DNA of 64,000 nt from Paraphaeosphaeria minitans (lineage: Eukaryota; Ascomycota; Dothideomycetes; Pleosporales; Didymosphaeriaceae). The notes under the pieces were generated by a model. That model saw only the letters and a list, made by a program, of their open reading frames with translations, had not been told where the DNA came from and did not search any database. The stretch spans positions 868,001-932,000 of the forward strand of contig WJXW01000007.1 of NCBI GenBank assembly GCA_015832175.1, read 5' to 3'. Shown piece after piece: positions 9,834-20,149 of this stretch. The number at the start of each line of letters is the position of its first letter. Positions within the stretch are counted from its first letter, which is position 1. Made by a program: the position numbers and the translations under genes.

Positions 9834-11351
9834 ATCTCTTCTTCTGAGGAAGTGGACTTTTGCTAAAAGGTTCATAGGTAATGTCTGGATGAATTTGGAT
9901 GAGGATGGCGTGGACTAGGCATATCCTGGTACCAAATATAGTCTCCTCTTGATTCTGCTCTCGAGTATGAAGGTTTTTAGTTTGATTTATGGTTTTACAG
10001 CATGGCGTAAGGTTCGGAGATATCTTTTCTAATGACTTCATGAGTAGGATTTACGGCTTTGATATCGGAATGACGTTGGACGGAAGAAAATGCCTGCTTT
10101 GTTTGTCTGCTTTGTATATAGGTAATGAGAACTCTTGTACACATCATGTATCACTTGCCTTGGCTGTGTGATGCCTTCTTGCTCTTCGACAGTTATCCGC
10201 ACTGCCAGCCTCAAACGTCCTGAAGGTACCACTACACTAGGTCGACACGAACCCCCGAATTTCCGTAGAAGCGGTTTAACATAAACTACACCCATGCAGG
10301 TGGAAGCGAAAGAGAAACTGGTGGAAGCGTCGAAGTACGGTATTTTCCTGGGTTGGATATTATGTGTGGTCTTGGGAATTGGTGTCGAGACAGGTGCGAG
10401 GGTGTGAAGAAGATGGTGTGGTTGCGCAATGGCGACAGTAAGAAGCATGACAACCGTGCTAAAATGAAGGGCGTTCGATGGAAAAAGGGGGGTTGCGTGC
10501 TAAATGAGTCAGTGTGGGTGTGGAGCGTTGCATCCCTGGTTGAGGTTGCCAACGAGTCGTAGGCTGCACTACCCGGGAATCAGACGAATTCGATAGCATT
10601 ACGAGGAGCGCAGATTCACGCATCTATTTTGAGTTTGTTCATTAAAGATTGTCGATCTTGAGCAAATGGGTCGCCATACGTTTGTTGTTAGAAACCGTTC
10701 GTTTGTGACGCGGTCTACTTTGATAAGGTTACCCTGATTCCAGCACTCCAAACGATGGCATAATTTACACTTGACCAATTCTTTAGAGCATTGCGCTTGT
10801 CTCCCAGGACGTCAGATACAGGAGCCCGCCGATATCGAGGACAACCTGGTGACAAGTCAGGCTTTCGTATGAGCATCACAACGAAAGGTTTTCCTTAGCA
10901 AAGTGATGAATAGAAAGTTTGCCAGCATTCCGAGGAAATCATCGACCACCCCTAGATTATTTAGCGATTCGTGAGGAAATCAGTAAGCTTCAACGTTCAG
11001 GCTGTGTCACCCAATGTGACCCACTTCTAGAATAAACAATTATCCCATCCAGGCAGGAAAAGAGGATGTTGAGGTGGCAGGGAACATTGGTGGAAGTGCA
11101 TTGGGATTCAGGTCCGGTGTTAGTCGCTTGGAATTGGGAGTCAGCTCAGGTAGGCTTATTTCTGGCCTCAACGAAAGAGAAGATGGGAAGAGAAGTAAGA
11201 CTGCTTATACTAATTATGTAGGCAAGCGAATAGGGCAGAGAGAGTTGACTTGCACTGTAACATAGAGTTGTTAGGTAAAGTTGAACACAAGTTGGAGGGA
11301 CGTGCTGCGACTGCTCCACAAAGTTGCAAAAAGTTGCGAAAGGAAATCTGT
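9834..11351. other. Intergenic, no gene seen
   Basis: This is the 3' flank of hsp104 followed by AT-richer DNA with only short random open frames on both strands. I see no domain-like peptide and no clear repeat. Confidence 0.45.
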
Positions 11352-11433
11352 TGCCGAAACCCAGAATTGAACTAGGGATCTTCGCATTTGCTTAGGTTAC
11401 AAGTGCGACGCGTTACCACTGCGCCATTCCGGC
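11352..11433 (-). tRNA. tRNA-Thr (anticodon UGU) with a short intron
   Basis: Read on the minus strand, the 82-nt gene folds fully. The acceptor GCCGGAA pairs with TTTCGGC (one G-T), with discriminator A. The D arm GCG/CGC has the loop AGTGGTAA. The anticodon stem TCGCA pairs perfectly with TGCGA, and the loop starts CT-TGT-A. The T arm CCTAG/CTGGG has the loop TTCAATT. The anticodon TGT reads ACA threonine codons. The anticodon loop holds about 10 extra bases after position 37, the canonical place for a nuclear tRNA intron. The mature tRNA would be 72 nt before CCA. The internal A box (TGGCGCAGTGG) and B box (GTTCAATTC) are recognisable. Confidence 0.85.
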
Positions 11434-11792
11434 TTCTTCGTCGCAAAGCGAGGTCGATTCGAATTTTTCATGTGATCTAGCGGAATGAAACATAATATAT
11501 AGCAGAGACATGTGAGTGTTATCGACTAGCCTTTGCAAATTTAGCGCACTTTGCAATAGCGCAGCTACTTAACCCTATTAGGTAATTTTTAAACGAACAG
11601 CAAGTTAAGAGTTTGTGCGAACTGCTGCGAAGTCGTCCTAAGCGTTGCTTTACGGCAGCATTTGAAGCAAAACAGCGTGAGTACAGTTTGCTGTGTTGTA
11701 ACATATAAATAGCACGCCTTTACGCGATTGATGTGCTGCGATAGATCTCGTTCTAACTGGCGTCTGAAGCTAACACATCCGGGTACACCATC
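11434..11792. other. Region between tRNA-Thr and a broken ORF, with a TATA box
   Basis: TATAAAT at 11704-11710 lies about 85 nt before the ATG at 11793 and looks like the promoter of that ORF. The rest is non-coding. I could not find terminal repeats that would define an LTR. Confidence 0.35.
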
Positions 11793-12206
11793 ATGGCCCC
11801 ACCTAAGGACCGCGTTGGAGACGATAGCTACTTTTTTGTAGATGAATCGGAAGATGAAGAGCTGGAAGAGACTGACGAAGACGAACGCGCTGAAGAGGAC
11901 AGGGTGGCGATTATTGAAGACGCAGAGATGGAGAGCCTCTTCAAGCGGGGCTTTTTAACCATTTCGCAGTTCACATAGTTTGACATCGCGCAGCGGTTCT
12001 CTGACATTAGGCAGACTGAGCAAAGCCGCCTGCTAGCGCTCGCAAAGCAGGCAGCAAAAGTGAGCGGGCAAGTCCGAACTACGATAAGCTTGAATAACTA
12101 CACGTGCAGTTTAGGGCTTTTGTGTAAGTATTGCACAACAGACTGCAGCTACAGCGTGCACTATCGTAACCTACGGCTAGGTAGTCTCAGTTCTGCTAGA
12201 AGATAA
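11793..12206 (+). pseudogene. Unrecognised ORF broken by one in-frame stop
   Basis: From ATG 11793 the frame encodes 61 residues: a basic start, then a long acidic stretch (DESEDEELEETDEDE), then MESLFKRGFLTISQF. It meets TAG at 11976-11978 and then stays open in the same frame for 75 more codons (FDIAQRFSDIRQTEQSRLLALAKQAAK...CKYCTTDC) to a TAA at 12204-12206. The continuity across the stop suggests one gene of about 136 codons with a recent nonsense mutation, or a short protein with readthrough. A TATA box precedes it, and it sits next to a tRNA gene, a usual landing site for retroelements, but no transposon domain is recognisable. Confidence 0.35.
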
Positions 12207-12784
12207 CCTAAGACCATCCAGAGATCTTAACGGTGGTCAACTGCCACTTGCATGCCTAGATCGCAAAGACAGTCCCCTCTTTGCTCATCCAAGCGAAAGG
12301 CTCCGTCCTTTCCTCACACCCCCTCCTGTTCCATCGGCGACAGATCGTGAGAGTCCTCGTCCGCACCAGCACGTAGCGATCCAATACCGGTACCAGATAC
12401 CTCCCCCCAACTGCATGTACCGGACATCGGATGGAATTCGTCACAATTCGCGTGCCCGGAGCTTCTCAATGTGCCATTTGACACGTATACTAGGGCGCAT
12501 GGCGGTGATGAGCTGTCAAGCGTGAGGTGGGGCGGTACTGTTCACCACTAAACCCAAGTTGCCCATCCAACCTCGGAGATTCGTGCCGCCGTCAACAACA
12601 ACAACACAACGCAGCGGCCATGATCTACGGATGCACACTGCAGCTTTAGGGCCCGTACTGGCCGCCCAAAGCAACCCTTATCCACGATTAATTGACATTC
12701 CCGAGAGACCCAGTATTATTTTCGCGCTCGCTCAGGGTCCGCGCCCACAACGACCCAGCGTCGCACAGAGACCAACATTCCAGC
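12207..12784. other. Intergenic; promoter of the 972-aa protein gene
   Basis: No protein-like frame. This is the upstream region of the large gene that starts at 12785. CA-rich and CAACAACA tracts near 12590-12610 look like 5' UTR. Confidence 0.45.
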
Positions 12785-15703
12785 ATGACCACAGTCCATC
12801 ACTCACCTCCGCCGGGTGCAACTCCCTTCGCAATCTATGAAGATCTAGAGGACCTAGAACCGCCCTCGCCGTCCGAAGAAGGCGACGTGTCTTTCACGTC
12901 TGACATGTCAATGTCTGGTGCCGACGTAGCCATCCCGAGCATTGAGAGCGAGCACGAGCTGCTGGACGAACTAGAGCCGTACAATGGCTCGTACACGTCC
13001 CGAACATCGATACTTTCGTCATCCCGCCGCGACTCCACTATGACTGACCACAGCTTCATCTCGTCGCTTCCATCCGAATTCTCGGTCGCTTCCAAACCAG
13101 TAACCCCGGCCAATGCCCTCGATTCACGATACTCGCCGCGCAAAGACCGTCCCCCGTTCCGCAACCCATCGTCGGTACGAGCCATACAGATGGCGTCTCC
13201 AGCGCCGTCACTTGCGCTTGAAGCTCCCCGAGAGCGCACGAGAGGGAGCTACAAGCTTACGACGCCGAGTAAGAGCAGCAGGTCGGATTCGGTGTCAACC
13301 ACAAGCAGGCGCCGATCGCGGTCGCACAGGGACAGCATGCACATGGAGTACCAAGCTCAGCAAGCGCGGGCCAGTGCAACGCCGCAGCCGTTGCCGTTGG
13401 TGTTGCTCCACGTTACGATTCTGCCCATGCAAATGCCCTATACCCCCGAGGTCATGATTAAGATCATGCCGGAGTGGCTCGTAGAGAACTACAAAATCCT
13501 GGAGGAGAAGCTTCAAGACATCGTATTGATGCGGAGAGGTCTTTTGATCCAACATCCACGCGACGAATACGATGTGCTAGAGGAGCGGATACTCGAGAGC
13601 CTTGAGCTGAAAACGCCTCGGCTGCTCCCATGTGGGCACTTCGTTGCGCCTGACTCGGACGACGAGGATGCTCTGGGATGTGACGACGAGCATGCGCATG
13701 CAGCGGACGACGGAGCAGGGCGAGGCAGTCGTATGAGCGGAGGCACAATCACCGCAGAAGAAGACCCTGGGTTGAGGTACCCTACACCTAATTCAGAGGA
13801 TGCAGGTGTGTGCATGGATTGTCATCGACAAGTGAAGAAGCCAGGCCATGGCGTCGGTGCAGGTACAAAGAGGTGGGACATTAAGATTTACGCAGCGAAT
13901 GGGCTAATGCGTGCGGGTGCTTGGGTAGCAGCTTGGAGTGAGATGGAGAGATGTGACGTGGAAATTGCGCCGTGGATCCCTCACGATGTCCGGAAAACTC
14001 TGGACAAAAGGCTAGAGCAAGAACAAGAAAAGGCGAAGGCGAAAGCACTTTACGCAGCCGAGTTGAAGCGTCAAATGGATGAAGAGGCCACCTTGCAGAG
14101 GAAGCTGGAAGAGGAGGCAGAAGCGAAGCGACGATCAGAGGAAGCCGAACTCCAGATAAAGACCGAGGCAGAAGCCGTCATGCTGCAGAGAAAGCTAGAA
14201 GAAGAAGCTGCAGAGAAGAGGAAGCTCGAAGAGACGCTCACGGAAAAGATTGAAGAGGCTAAAGAGGCCATCCGAGTCGAGTTCGAAGCTCAGGCTCTGA
14301 TGGAGTCCAATGGCGTCGCTCAACGATTCCGCGCCTTTGAAGAGGCACTAAAGGCCGAGCGGGCAAAGGCCGAGCGGGCAAAGGCCGAGCGGGCAAAGGC
14401 CGAGCGGGCAAAGGCCGAGCGGGCAAAGGCCGCTGCACAAGTTCCCCCTGTGCTTCAAGTGCCTCAGATTTTGTCTCGCTCACGTAGCCGATCCCGACAT
14501 CGGAACCGTTCGCGATCTCGTCGCCCACGAGTCGAAGAGATTCCGCTGGGCACATTACTGAAGAACTATCTTGTTCTGCAACTTCAGGATTCACGAAACT
14601 TGTTCATTTTGATACTCGGAGCGCTCGTTTTCTTTCTGCTGAAGTCCAACCCCAACTGGAATCTTCCTCAGCCTACTTTGGATCTGGCGACTGACGTCTC
14701 TTTGAAACATATGGCGGAGTCTAGGGTTCCAATCGTGGTCACTTCTACAGCTACGATGATTGAGACATCGTTCTCTACGCTAGTGGTCACTGAGGTGCAG
14801 ACACTGGACGGACCTAGAGAGACTTTGTCGCTACCATCATCTGATATCGCTGTGGTTGAAGAGGCAGTATCTACACCCTCCCTGTCCCATGAGGATGAGC
14901 TGGACGCAGTGACGGTTCCATCGGCTGAGACTGAAGATGTCTACGAGAGTGCCGAGCTGGCAAATTTGATCCTTGGGGAGCTTGCCGAACAAATCGTCAG
15001 TGAGCATGACACCGCGACGCTCAAGGACGAACCAATCTCTAACGAGGAGGTCTCGGGAAGCGTCAGGTCGGCAGAATCACTGGCACCAAGTGTTGAAGCA
15101 GGTTCTGCGGAGTCTTTTGCGGCAACAGAATCCTTGTCTCCATCTGTCACAGTCGAGGTTTCCGAAGCTGAGGAGACTGTTGCAGGAGAGTTCATTGATG
15201 AGGGATCCGTTCTTGAAGAATTCGTTACCGAAGAACCCATTGCTGAGGTTTCCACTGCCGAAGAACCCGTTGCTGAGCAGAACATGGTTGAGGGCCCTGT
15301 TGTTCAGGAGGTGATGGCTGATGAACCCGTTGCTGAGGAGGTCATTGCTGAGGAACCCATTGCTGAGGAACCCATTGCTGAGGAACCCATTGCTGAGGAA
15401 CCCATTGCTGAGGAACCCATTGCTGAAGCACCCCTTTCCGAAGGTTTCATTGTTGAGCAACACATGGCTGCTGAGGAGACGAACGCCGAGAAGACCAAAG
15501 CTGAGCCATCTTCGACCGAAGAATTTGATTCACCACTTGCTTCTGTCTCTCCTGAAGCTAGTAGCGTCAACGTTGAAGAGATCGCGGACGCCGAGACACT
15601 GGACGAAGACACACTAGAACAAGAAATTATACAAGTCAACGGCGATCCGATCCTGTCCGAAGATGAAGGCTTGCCGGCCGTGCATGACAGGGACGAGCTG
15701 TGA
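12785..15703 (+). CDS. Large low-complexity, coiled-coil, single-span membrane protein, function unknown
   Basis: An intronless 972-aa frame from ATG 12785. The N-terminal 250 residues are Ser/Arg/Pro-rich, disordered and phosphorylatable. A compact conserved-looking part follows (about 225-420: LPLVLLHVTILPMQMPY, PRLLPCGHF, CMDCHRQ), including a CxxC. A long Glu/Lys/Ala coiled coil (about 420-550) contains a five-copy pentapeptide AERAK array. An SR-like basic patch (SRSRSRHRNRSRSRR) and one hydrophobic span (about 605-618, LFILILGALVFFLL) come next. The C-terminus is an acidic tail with five exact plus one diverged copies of IAEEP. I recall similar ascomycete proteins labelled 'pathway-specific nitrogen regulator', a label I cannot verify and that the sequence does not explain. 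It could anchor to the ER or nuclear membrane as a tail-anchor-like protein with a long lumenal or cytosolic tail. Confidence 0.8.
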   Translation: MTTVHHSPPPGATPFAIYEDLEDLEPPSPSEEGDVSFTSDMSMSGADVAIPSIESEHELLDELEPYNGSYTSRTSILSSSRRDSTMTDHSFISSLPSEFSVASKPVTPANALDSRYSPRKDRPPFRNPSSVRAIQMASPAPSLALEAPRERTRGSYKLTTPSKSSRSDSVSTTSRRRSRSHRDSMHMEYQAQQARASATPQPLPLVLLHVTILPMQMPYTPEVMIKIMPEWLVENYKILEEKLQDIVLMRRGLLIQHPRDEYDVLEERILESLELKTPRLLPCGHFVAPDSDDEDALGCDDEHAHAADDGAGRGSRMSGGTITAEEDPGLRYPTPNSEDAGVCMDCHRQVKKPGHGVGAGTKRWDIKIYAANGLMRAGAWVAAWSEMERCDVEIAPWIPHDVRKTLDKRLEQEQEKAKAKALYAAELKRQMDEEATLQRKLEEEAEAKRRSEEAELQIKTEAEAVMLQRKLEEEAAEKRKLEETLTEKIEEAKEAIRVEFEAQALMESNGVAQRFRAFEEALKAERAKAERAKAERAKAERAKAERAKAAAQVPPVLQVPQILSRSRSRSRHRNRSRSRRPRVEEIPLGTLLKNYLVLQLQDSRNLFILILGALVFFLLKSNPNWNLPQPTLDLATDVSLKHMAESRVPIVVTSTATMIETSFSTLVVTEVQTLDGPRETLSLPSSDIAVVEEAVSTPSLSHEDELDAVTVPSAETEDVYESAELANLILGELAEQIVSEHDTATLKDEPISNEEVSGSVRSAESLAPSVEAGSAESFAATESLSPSVTVEVSEAEETVAGEFIDEGSVLEEFVTEEPIAEVSTAEEPVAEQNMVEGPVVQEVMADEPVAEEVIAEEPIAEEPIAEEPIAEEPIAEEPIAEAPLSEGFIVEQHMAAEETNAEKTKAEPSSTEEFDSPLASVSPEASSVNVEEIADAETLDEDTLEQEIIQVNGDPILSEDEGLPAVHDRDEL
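14354..14428 (+). repeat. 15-bp coding minisatellite, five exact copies
   Basis: Unit GCCGAGCGGGCAAAG is repeated five times without a mismatch and encodes a five-residue coiled-coil unit (AERAK). Perfect identity at the DNA level suggests recent slippage expansion. Confidence 0.9.
15344..15433 (+). repeat. 15-bp coding minisatellite, five exact plus one diverged copy
   Basis: Unit ATTGCTGAGGAACCC encodes IAEEP. Degenerate relatives of the unit continue upstream from about 15,230 (EEPIAEVSTAEEPVAE), so the acidic tail grew by repeated expansion. Confidence 0.9.
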
Positions 15704-16244
15704 GTGTCCCGAAGCCACAATATCGTTCGCTGAGGCTGAGCACAACACAAACTCCTTCGGACATGCGCGAGCTTCGCCACACGACACACCCCTATCGCAT
15801 ATGTCTAAGACATCATCATCTTGCCTTCTTTCAACGGTTCGCAATCTTTCCGTTGAACATTCGAAATGCGTAATGCTCTCCACGCCTTTATCACGACACA
15901 CCCACCCTTTACGATGAAATGCACACCGCCACGATCCGTTTGTCTCTTTCTTCCGCATCCATGTAGCGTTGATGCATTGTCATAGCGTGAAGTTCTGGAA
16001 CATTTCCAAAATGATTAGCATAGCGTAGAGTCCCCTTGAAACATGAGCCGAGCGTTGTGGGAAGGGAAATCGGACTCTTAGTAGATAGTTTAGTAATGCC
16101 ATTCCATGATTTGACCAACACAAAACCCACATAGATGCGTTACCAAGGTATCGTTGATTTCGTAGGCAGAGCCTTTGTGCAAGCTCGGCCGTGTGATCAC
16201 GTGTTCTTTACACGTTATGTATCCACCGCCATATCCCCTCGACA
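15704..16244. other. Convergent 3' intergenic region
   Basis: This lies between the stop of the 972-aa gene and the stop of the leftward UCH37 gene. Nothing coding is seen. Confidence 0.5.
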
Positions 16245-17351
16245 TCAATCGATCCCATCACTCGCAATGCCCTGCTTCCTCTTATCCTCCATGCGCTTCC
16301 TCGTCTTCGCCTTGCCGTCCTCGATCCACTTATCATACGCGCCCTCGCCCTGCGCCAATTTCGCCTTGACAACGCCCTTCATCAGCTCGCCCACGAAGCC
16401 CACAAAATTGTGCCGCCGCAGCGCATTCTCCCACAGCCACGCGCTGCGCTTCTCCTCCTGCTCCTCCAGCGCCTCCTGGTCGCCGATCTCGCGCGCGCGG
16501 ATCCGCTGGTCCTGCACGCAGGCGAGCAGGTTGAAGCGGATTTCCGTGGCAGGGTAGCGGTTGATGCGGCGCTGGAGGACGGGGACGATGGCGTCGGAGA
16601 AGTTCTGCGGGGTGCAGGGGCCGTGGGAGATGGGTGCGGGCTGGAGGCCGTCCAGCTCGTAGAGGGTGTTGTTGACGGAGGTGTATCTGTGCTTCACGTC
16701 AGCATGTGTAGGTGGGAGCGTAGGAGGCGGGGTACACGCACGCGATAAAGTGGTAGACGTCGTCGTCTTCTGTGGCGGTGCGCTGGGTCTCATCGATGAA
16801 GGGCGAGGATCGCGCAAACGAGTTGTGGACTTCGCGGATGAGGTCTGAGTTTGAGAGCGTCTCGCCCCGAAACTGTGTCATGGTGTGAGCATTTACCCCT
16901 CCATCTCGTGGTTTCCAGGCGTGCTCACCTCCGGCGGGAACTCCTGTGTGAACTCCTTGAACTCCTTCAGGTCCTTGCCTATCTGCACCTCCTTATCCTT
17001 GTTCAGCAGTACACTGAGCAGTGCCTGTGTGCCGCACGCGTTTTGTATTGTCTGCGCGGCGAAGAAGATGCTGTTTGCCGCATCGTGATCGAAGACGCCA
17101 TCTTTTGGAGTGTCGGATCGCTCCTCGCCGGTGGGATATTTGAAGAGAAAGATCACGCCGTAGATCTTTCCGAGCTGCTTGAGTTCTTGAGAGTCCAGTG
17201 TTACGAGCTCTTCGAACTGCACGTCCTTAACACCGAGCTTCTCGATGAGGTACGTGAAGACGCCCTGTGGATTTGTCAGCTTGTGTAGATGAAGCGGGAG
17301 AGGCAGAAGACATACCGCATCGCTCTCTATCGTGTTCCAGCCACCAGACAT
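16245..17351 (-). CDS. uch2: Ubiquitin C-terminal hydrolase, UCH37/UCHL5 type (peptidase C12)
   Basis: Four exons: complement(join(16245..16686,16742..16872,16929..17264,17316..17351)), 314 aa, close to S. pombe Uch2 and human UCHL5. It is a cysteine protease that removes ubiquitin; in UCH37 relatives it docks on the 19S proteasome. Catalytic residues are all present: Gln83 and Cys89 in QTIQNACGT, His165 in DVYHFIAY and Asp180 in YELDGLQ, within one residue of the human positions. The C-terminal helical tail (EEQEEKRSAWLWENALRRHNFVGFVGELMK) is the UCH37-specific domain. Introns of 51, 56 and 55 nt have GTATGT, GTGAGC and GTGCGT donors, and each junction restores conserved text. It shares an 843-bp divergent promoter with the NADH dehydrogenase-like gene. 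Confidence 0.93.
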
Positions 17352-18194
17352 GGTTTTGCGATGTCTGAACGAGATATCGAAGGCAGGCGTGAGTTGTTGC
17401 GGCAGTGGAGTCTGGTTCGCTGGCGCCGGGATTGACGTCGGCCCGGCGCGTAGTCGGAAGTATTCCGACATCTCGGAAAGGAAGAGCCTCCCCAGTGACG
17501 CAATGCCTGGCTACTGAACCTTCACCTCAACCTCGACGGCTCGGTCCTTACTCGGGGCCGGACGGGACCCATCTTATCTGATCCCATAATGGTCCAACTA
17601 TCTATATCCTGCTGTTGCATGTCTGGTTGATGCAATGGGCATGCGACAACAAGTCTTTTCACCAGTCTATGCGATGAAATGCAAGGGCAGAACGAGTGCG
17701 CGTCTACAATATTGCATTGCTCCTCCTCGCATAACACAGTGTACTCAATCACCTGTCCAGGTAGTATTGACACTGGCTGATAAGCACCAGATCCAGAGTG
17801 TCACGCCATACCATCTTGTTTCGCAACAGAGGCAAGCGGCGTCATGAATCGTTTGTCAGGATAACAGTTTCATGCACAGAAATGATGAGAACGTCAATTG
17901 AACTAGCCCATCTAGGTGTATCTGGACAAATCACTGGAATTGCACATGTCTGTCTTTCGGAGGTCGAAATTCGGACCTTGGAGGACGCTCGGCGTAATAC
18001 CGGCAAACTCCATCAGATCTCTGTATCACACCTAGGTAGGTACAAGGCCGGTATCCTGGTCCAATAGCTCCACTGCCCGTGACGTCAAAAAGTCCCTGCA
18101 GCCAACGTAATTATAAGGGACAGGCTCGCATGCTTGTGTGGTGAAGAAGGATCCCTCGAAGATTAGTTCGAACCATTACGAAGTTCCCAGCAAA
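17352..18194. promoter_or_regulatory. Divergent promoter between UCH37 and the NDH-2-like gene
   Basis: An 843-bp non-coding region flanked by outward-facing starts. No TATA box stands out, and no protein-like frame is present. Confidence 0.45.
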
Positions 18195-19478
18195 ATGGCA
18201 TCCAAACCTACCATCGCCATCATCGGGAGTGGCTGGGGCGGCTTCACGATCTCCCACGCGCTATCGCTTGCGAAGTACAATGTCACAGTCATATCACCCT
18301 CGCGGACCATACAATACACACCTTTGCTCGCCAGTGCGGCAGCGGGAATGTTCAACTTCCGACTGGCGGAAGAGCCGGTACGGCGCCGCAACAAGTTTCC
18401 CGGCCTCTCCTACTACAATGCACGTGTCGAAGACATTGACTTCTCCTCTCGAACACTCCAATGCAGAGCGACCCATTCTGACATGACCGAAGAACATTTG
18501 AAGGGTGTAGATTCCTTCAAGCTCACATACGACAAGCTCGTCATCGCGCCAGGGTGCGATGTGCAGACTTTCGGCACTCCGGGAGCGCGGGAACACGCGA
18601 TATTCCTCAGGACGACGGATGACGCCCAGAAAATCCAGAAGCGTATCCTGGACATGGTGGATGCAGCGTCGATACCTGGCTTGACGGATACGCAACGACG
18701 TGACATGCTGCGCATCTTGATTGTGGGTGGCGGCGCCATTGGCATCGAAGCGACGGCCGAGCTGTTCGATCTCTGGGACAACGAGCTGCGACATGTCTAT
18801 CCGCACTTGGATGGGAAAGTCACGATTGAGATCCATGACGTTGCGCCCGCACTGCTGGGGACGTTCGATAACCGGCTTGGTGAATACGCAGGGCGGAAAC
18901 TTAAAGGACGAGGCGTCCAAGTTCAAACGAGTAGCCATATCGAGAAGGTCGACGCTGGTGCCATCTGGACGAAGGAGGACGGCGAATTGCGATACGGATT
19001 GCTGCTCTGGGCGACCGGTAACGGTACCAATCCACTTGTCGAGAAGCTGGACGTCAAGAAGGACGGCAAGTTGCAGCGCATCGTGACCGATAAGCGACTC
19101 CGCGTGTTCGATACGGATGACCAGCTCATTGAAGACGTATACGCTCTGGGCGACTCTGCTGACATTGAGGGATACACGCTTCCTACTTTAGCCGAAGTAG
19201 CATTGCAGAAGGCGGAGTACCTTGCAAAAGAGCTCAACGAGGTCGACGTACCAGCGAAGGCATTTGAATACAGTCAACGAGCCAACATTGCCTATCTAGG
19301 TCAGCATGATGGTGTTATTGGCGGTAAGGAGCAGCAGTGGACGGGGCAGTCGGCGTGGTTGGCGTGGAGGAGCGGTAGTATCTACCACTGGCCAAGAAGC
19401 TGGAGGAGGACAATTATGATTGGTGTTAGTTGGTTCTTCAATAAGCTTGGGGGAAGAGATATTGCTAGAAAGTGGTGA
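18195..19478 (+). CDS. FAD/NAD(P)-dependent oxidoreductase, type II NADH dehydrogenase/FSP1-like
   Basis: An intronless 427-aa protein from ATG 18195; the frame upstream has no earlier ATG. It has two dinucleotide-binding Rossmann motifs, FAD first (IAIIGSGWGGF, residues 7-17) and NAD(P)H second (LIVGGGAIGIEAT). YALGDSADIEGYTLPTLAEVALQ near the C-terminus closes the FAD site. This is the pyridine-nucleotide disulfide oxidoreductase fold of single-subunit NADH:quinone reductases and of AIF/FSP1-type enzymes. It is shorter than fungal mitochondrial Nde1/Ndi1 (about 500-570 aa) and has no presequence, so a cytosolic or membrane-surface quinone or dye reductase is as likely as a respiratory role. 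The C-terminal amphipathic stretch (MIGVSWFFNKLGGRDIARKW) resembles the membrane-anchoring end of NDH-2 enzymes. Confidence 0.85.
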   Translation: MASKPTIAIIGSGWGGFTISHALSLAKYNVTVISPSRTIQYTPLLASAAAGMFNFRLAEEPVRRRNKFPGLSYYNARVEDIDFSSRTLQCRATHSDMTEEHLKGVDSFKLTYDKLVIAPGCDVQTFGTPGAREHAIFLRTTDDAQKIQKRILDMVDAASIPGLTDTQRRDMLRILIVGGGAIGIEATAELFDLWDNELRHVYPHLDGKVTIEIHDVAPALLGTFDNRLGEYAGRKLKGRGVQVQTSSHIEKVDAGAIWTKEDGELRYGLLLWATGNGTNPLVEKLDVKKDGKLQRIVTDKRLRVFDTDDQLIEDVYALGDSADIEGYTLPTLAEVALQKAEYLAKELNEVDVPAKAFEYSQRANIAYLGQHDGVIGGKEQQWTGQSAWLAWRSGSIYHWPRSWRRTIMIGVSWFFNKLGGRDIARKW

Positions 19479-19844
19479 GGGACTGGATTCGAAAGATTTC
19501 ATGAGCGGACGACGATATGTTGGTTCTCGTGTATACCATGGAGATGGTCCTAATTGAATATTTCTCCTGTCGTTAGAGTGTGCTTCTGCAGCCAAGCTTT
19601 GCACTGTGACGTTATACGTACACAGTGATGCTTCACTCTTCGTTCTCAAGTCAACTGTGATGGCAGAGAGACACGGTAGCACCGCGAATAACGTTCACAT
19701 TTCTCCAACTAGGTAATCAAAAGCTTGTATCGTCATCCAAGCTTTCTGTGTCTCCAGCACAATGGCCCAATATCGGACGCTCTAACCGTCACTAACGATT
19801 CATGGCCGAAAGTAGCTACGGACTTGCGAGCAGAACTCCAGTCT

Positions 19845-19953
19845 TGATGTATATGGTTAGTCATGATGCACATGGTTATTTATGATGCACATGGTTAGTG
19901 ATGATGCACATGGTCAGTGATGATGCACATGGTCAGTAGGTAATGATGCACAA
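19845..19953. repeat. 19-bp tandem repeat, about five copies
   Basis: Consensus unit TGATGCACATGGTTAGTGA with a few substitutions per copy. The edge copies are more diverged than the middle ones. Confidence 0.85.
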
Positions 19954-20149
19954 ATCAACAAGGCACCAATTCATCAAGACTCCATGACCGCACCATCCCC
20001 ACTTTCCCATCCGTAATAACCGCTCCCCCGACGGTTGCAAAGCCGGTCCATGCACAAACTCGACCCGGACCTCGGCCCCCAAGCGCCCCTCCCAACCAGC
20101 CTCTAGTCAGTCTCCTCGCAGCGCAATAGGGGTAGGCGAGCCCCGTCTA

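Noticed and set aside
19845..19953. Possible terminal repeat of a transposon
   Set aside because: It is a local head-to-tail array only; no second copy elsewhere in the window and no element between.
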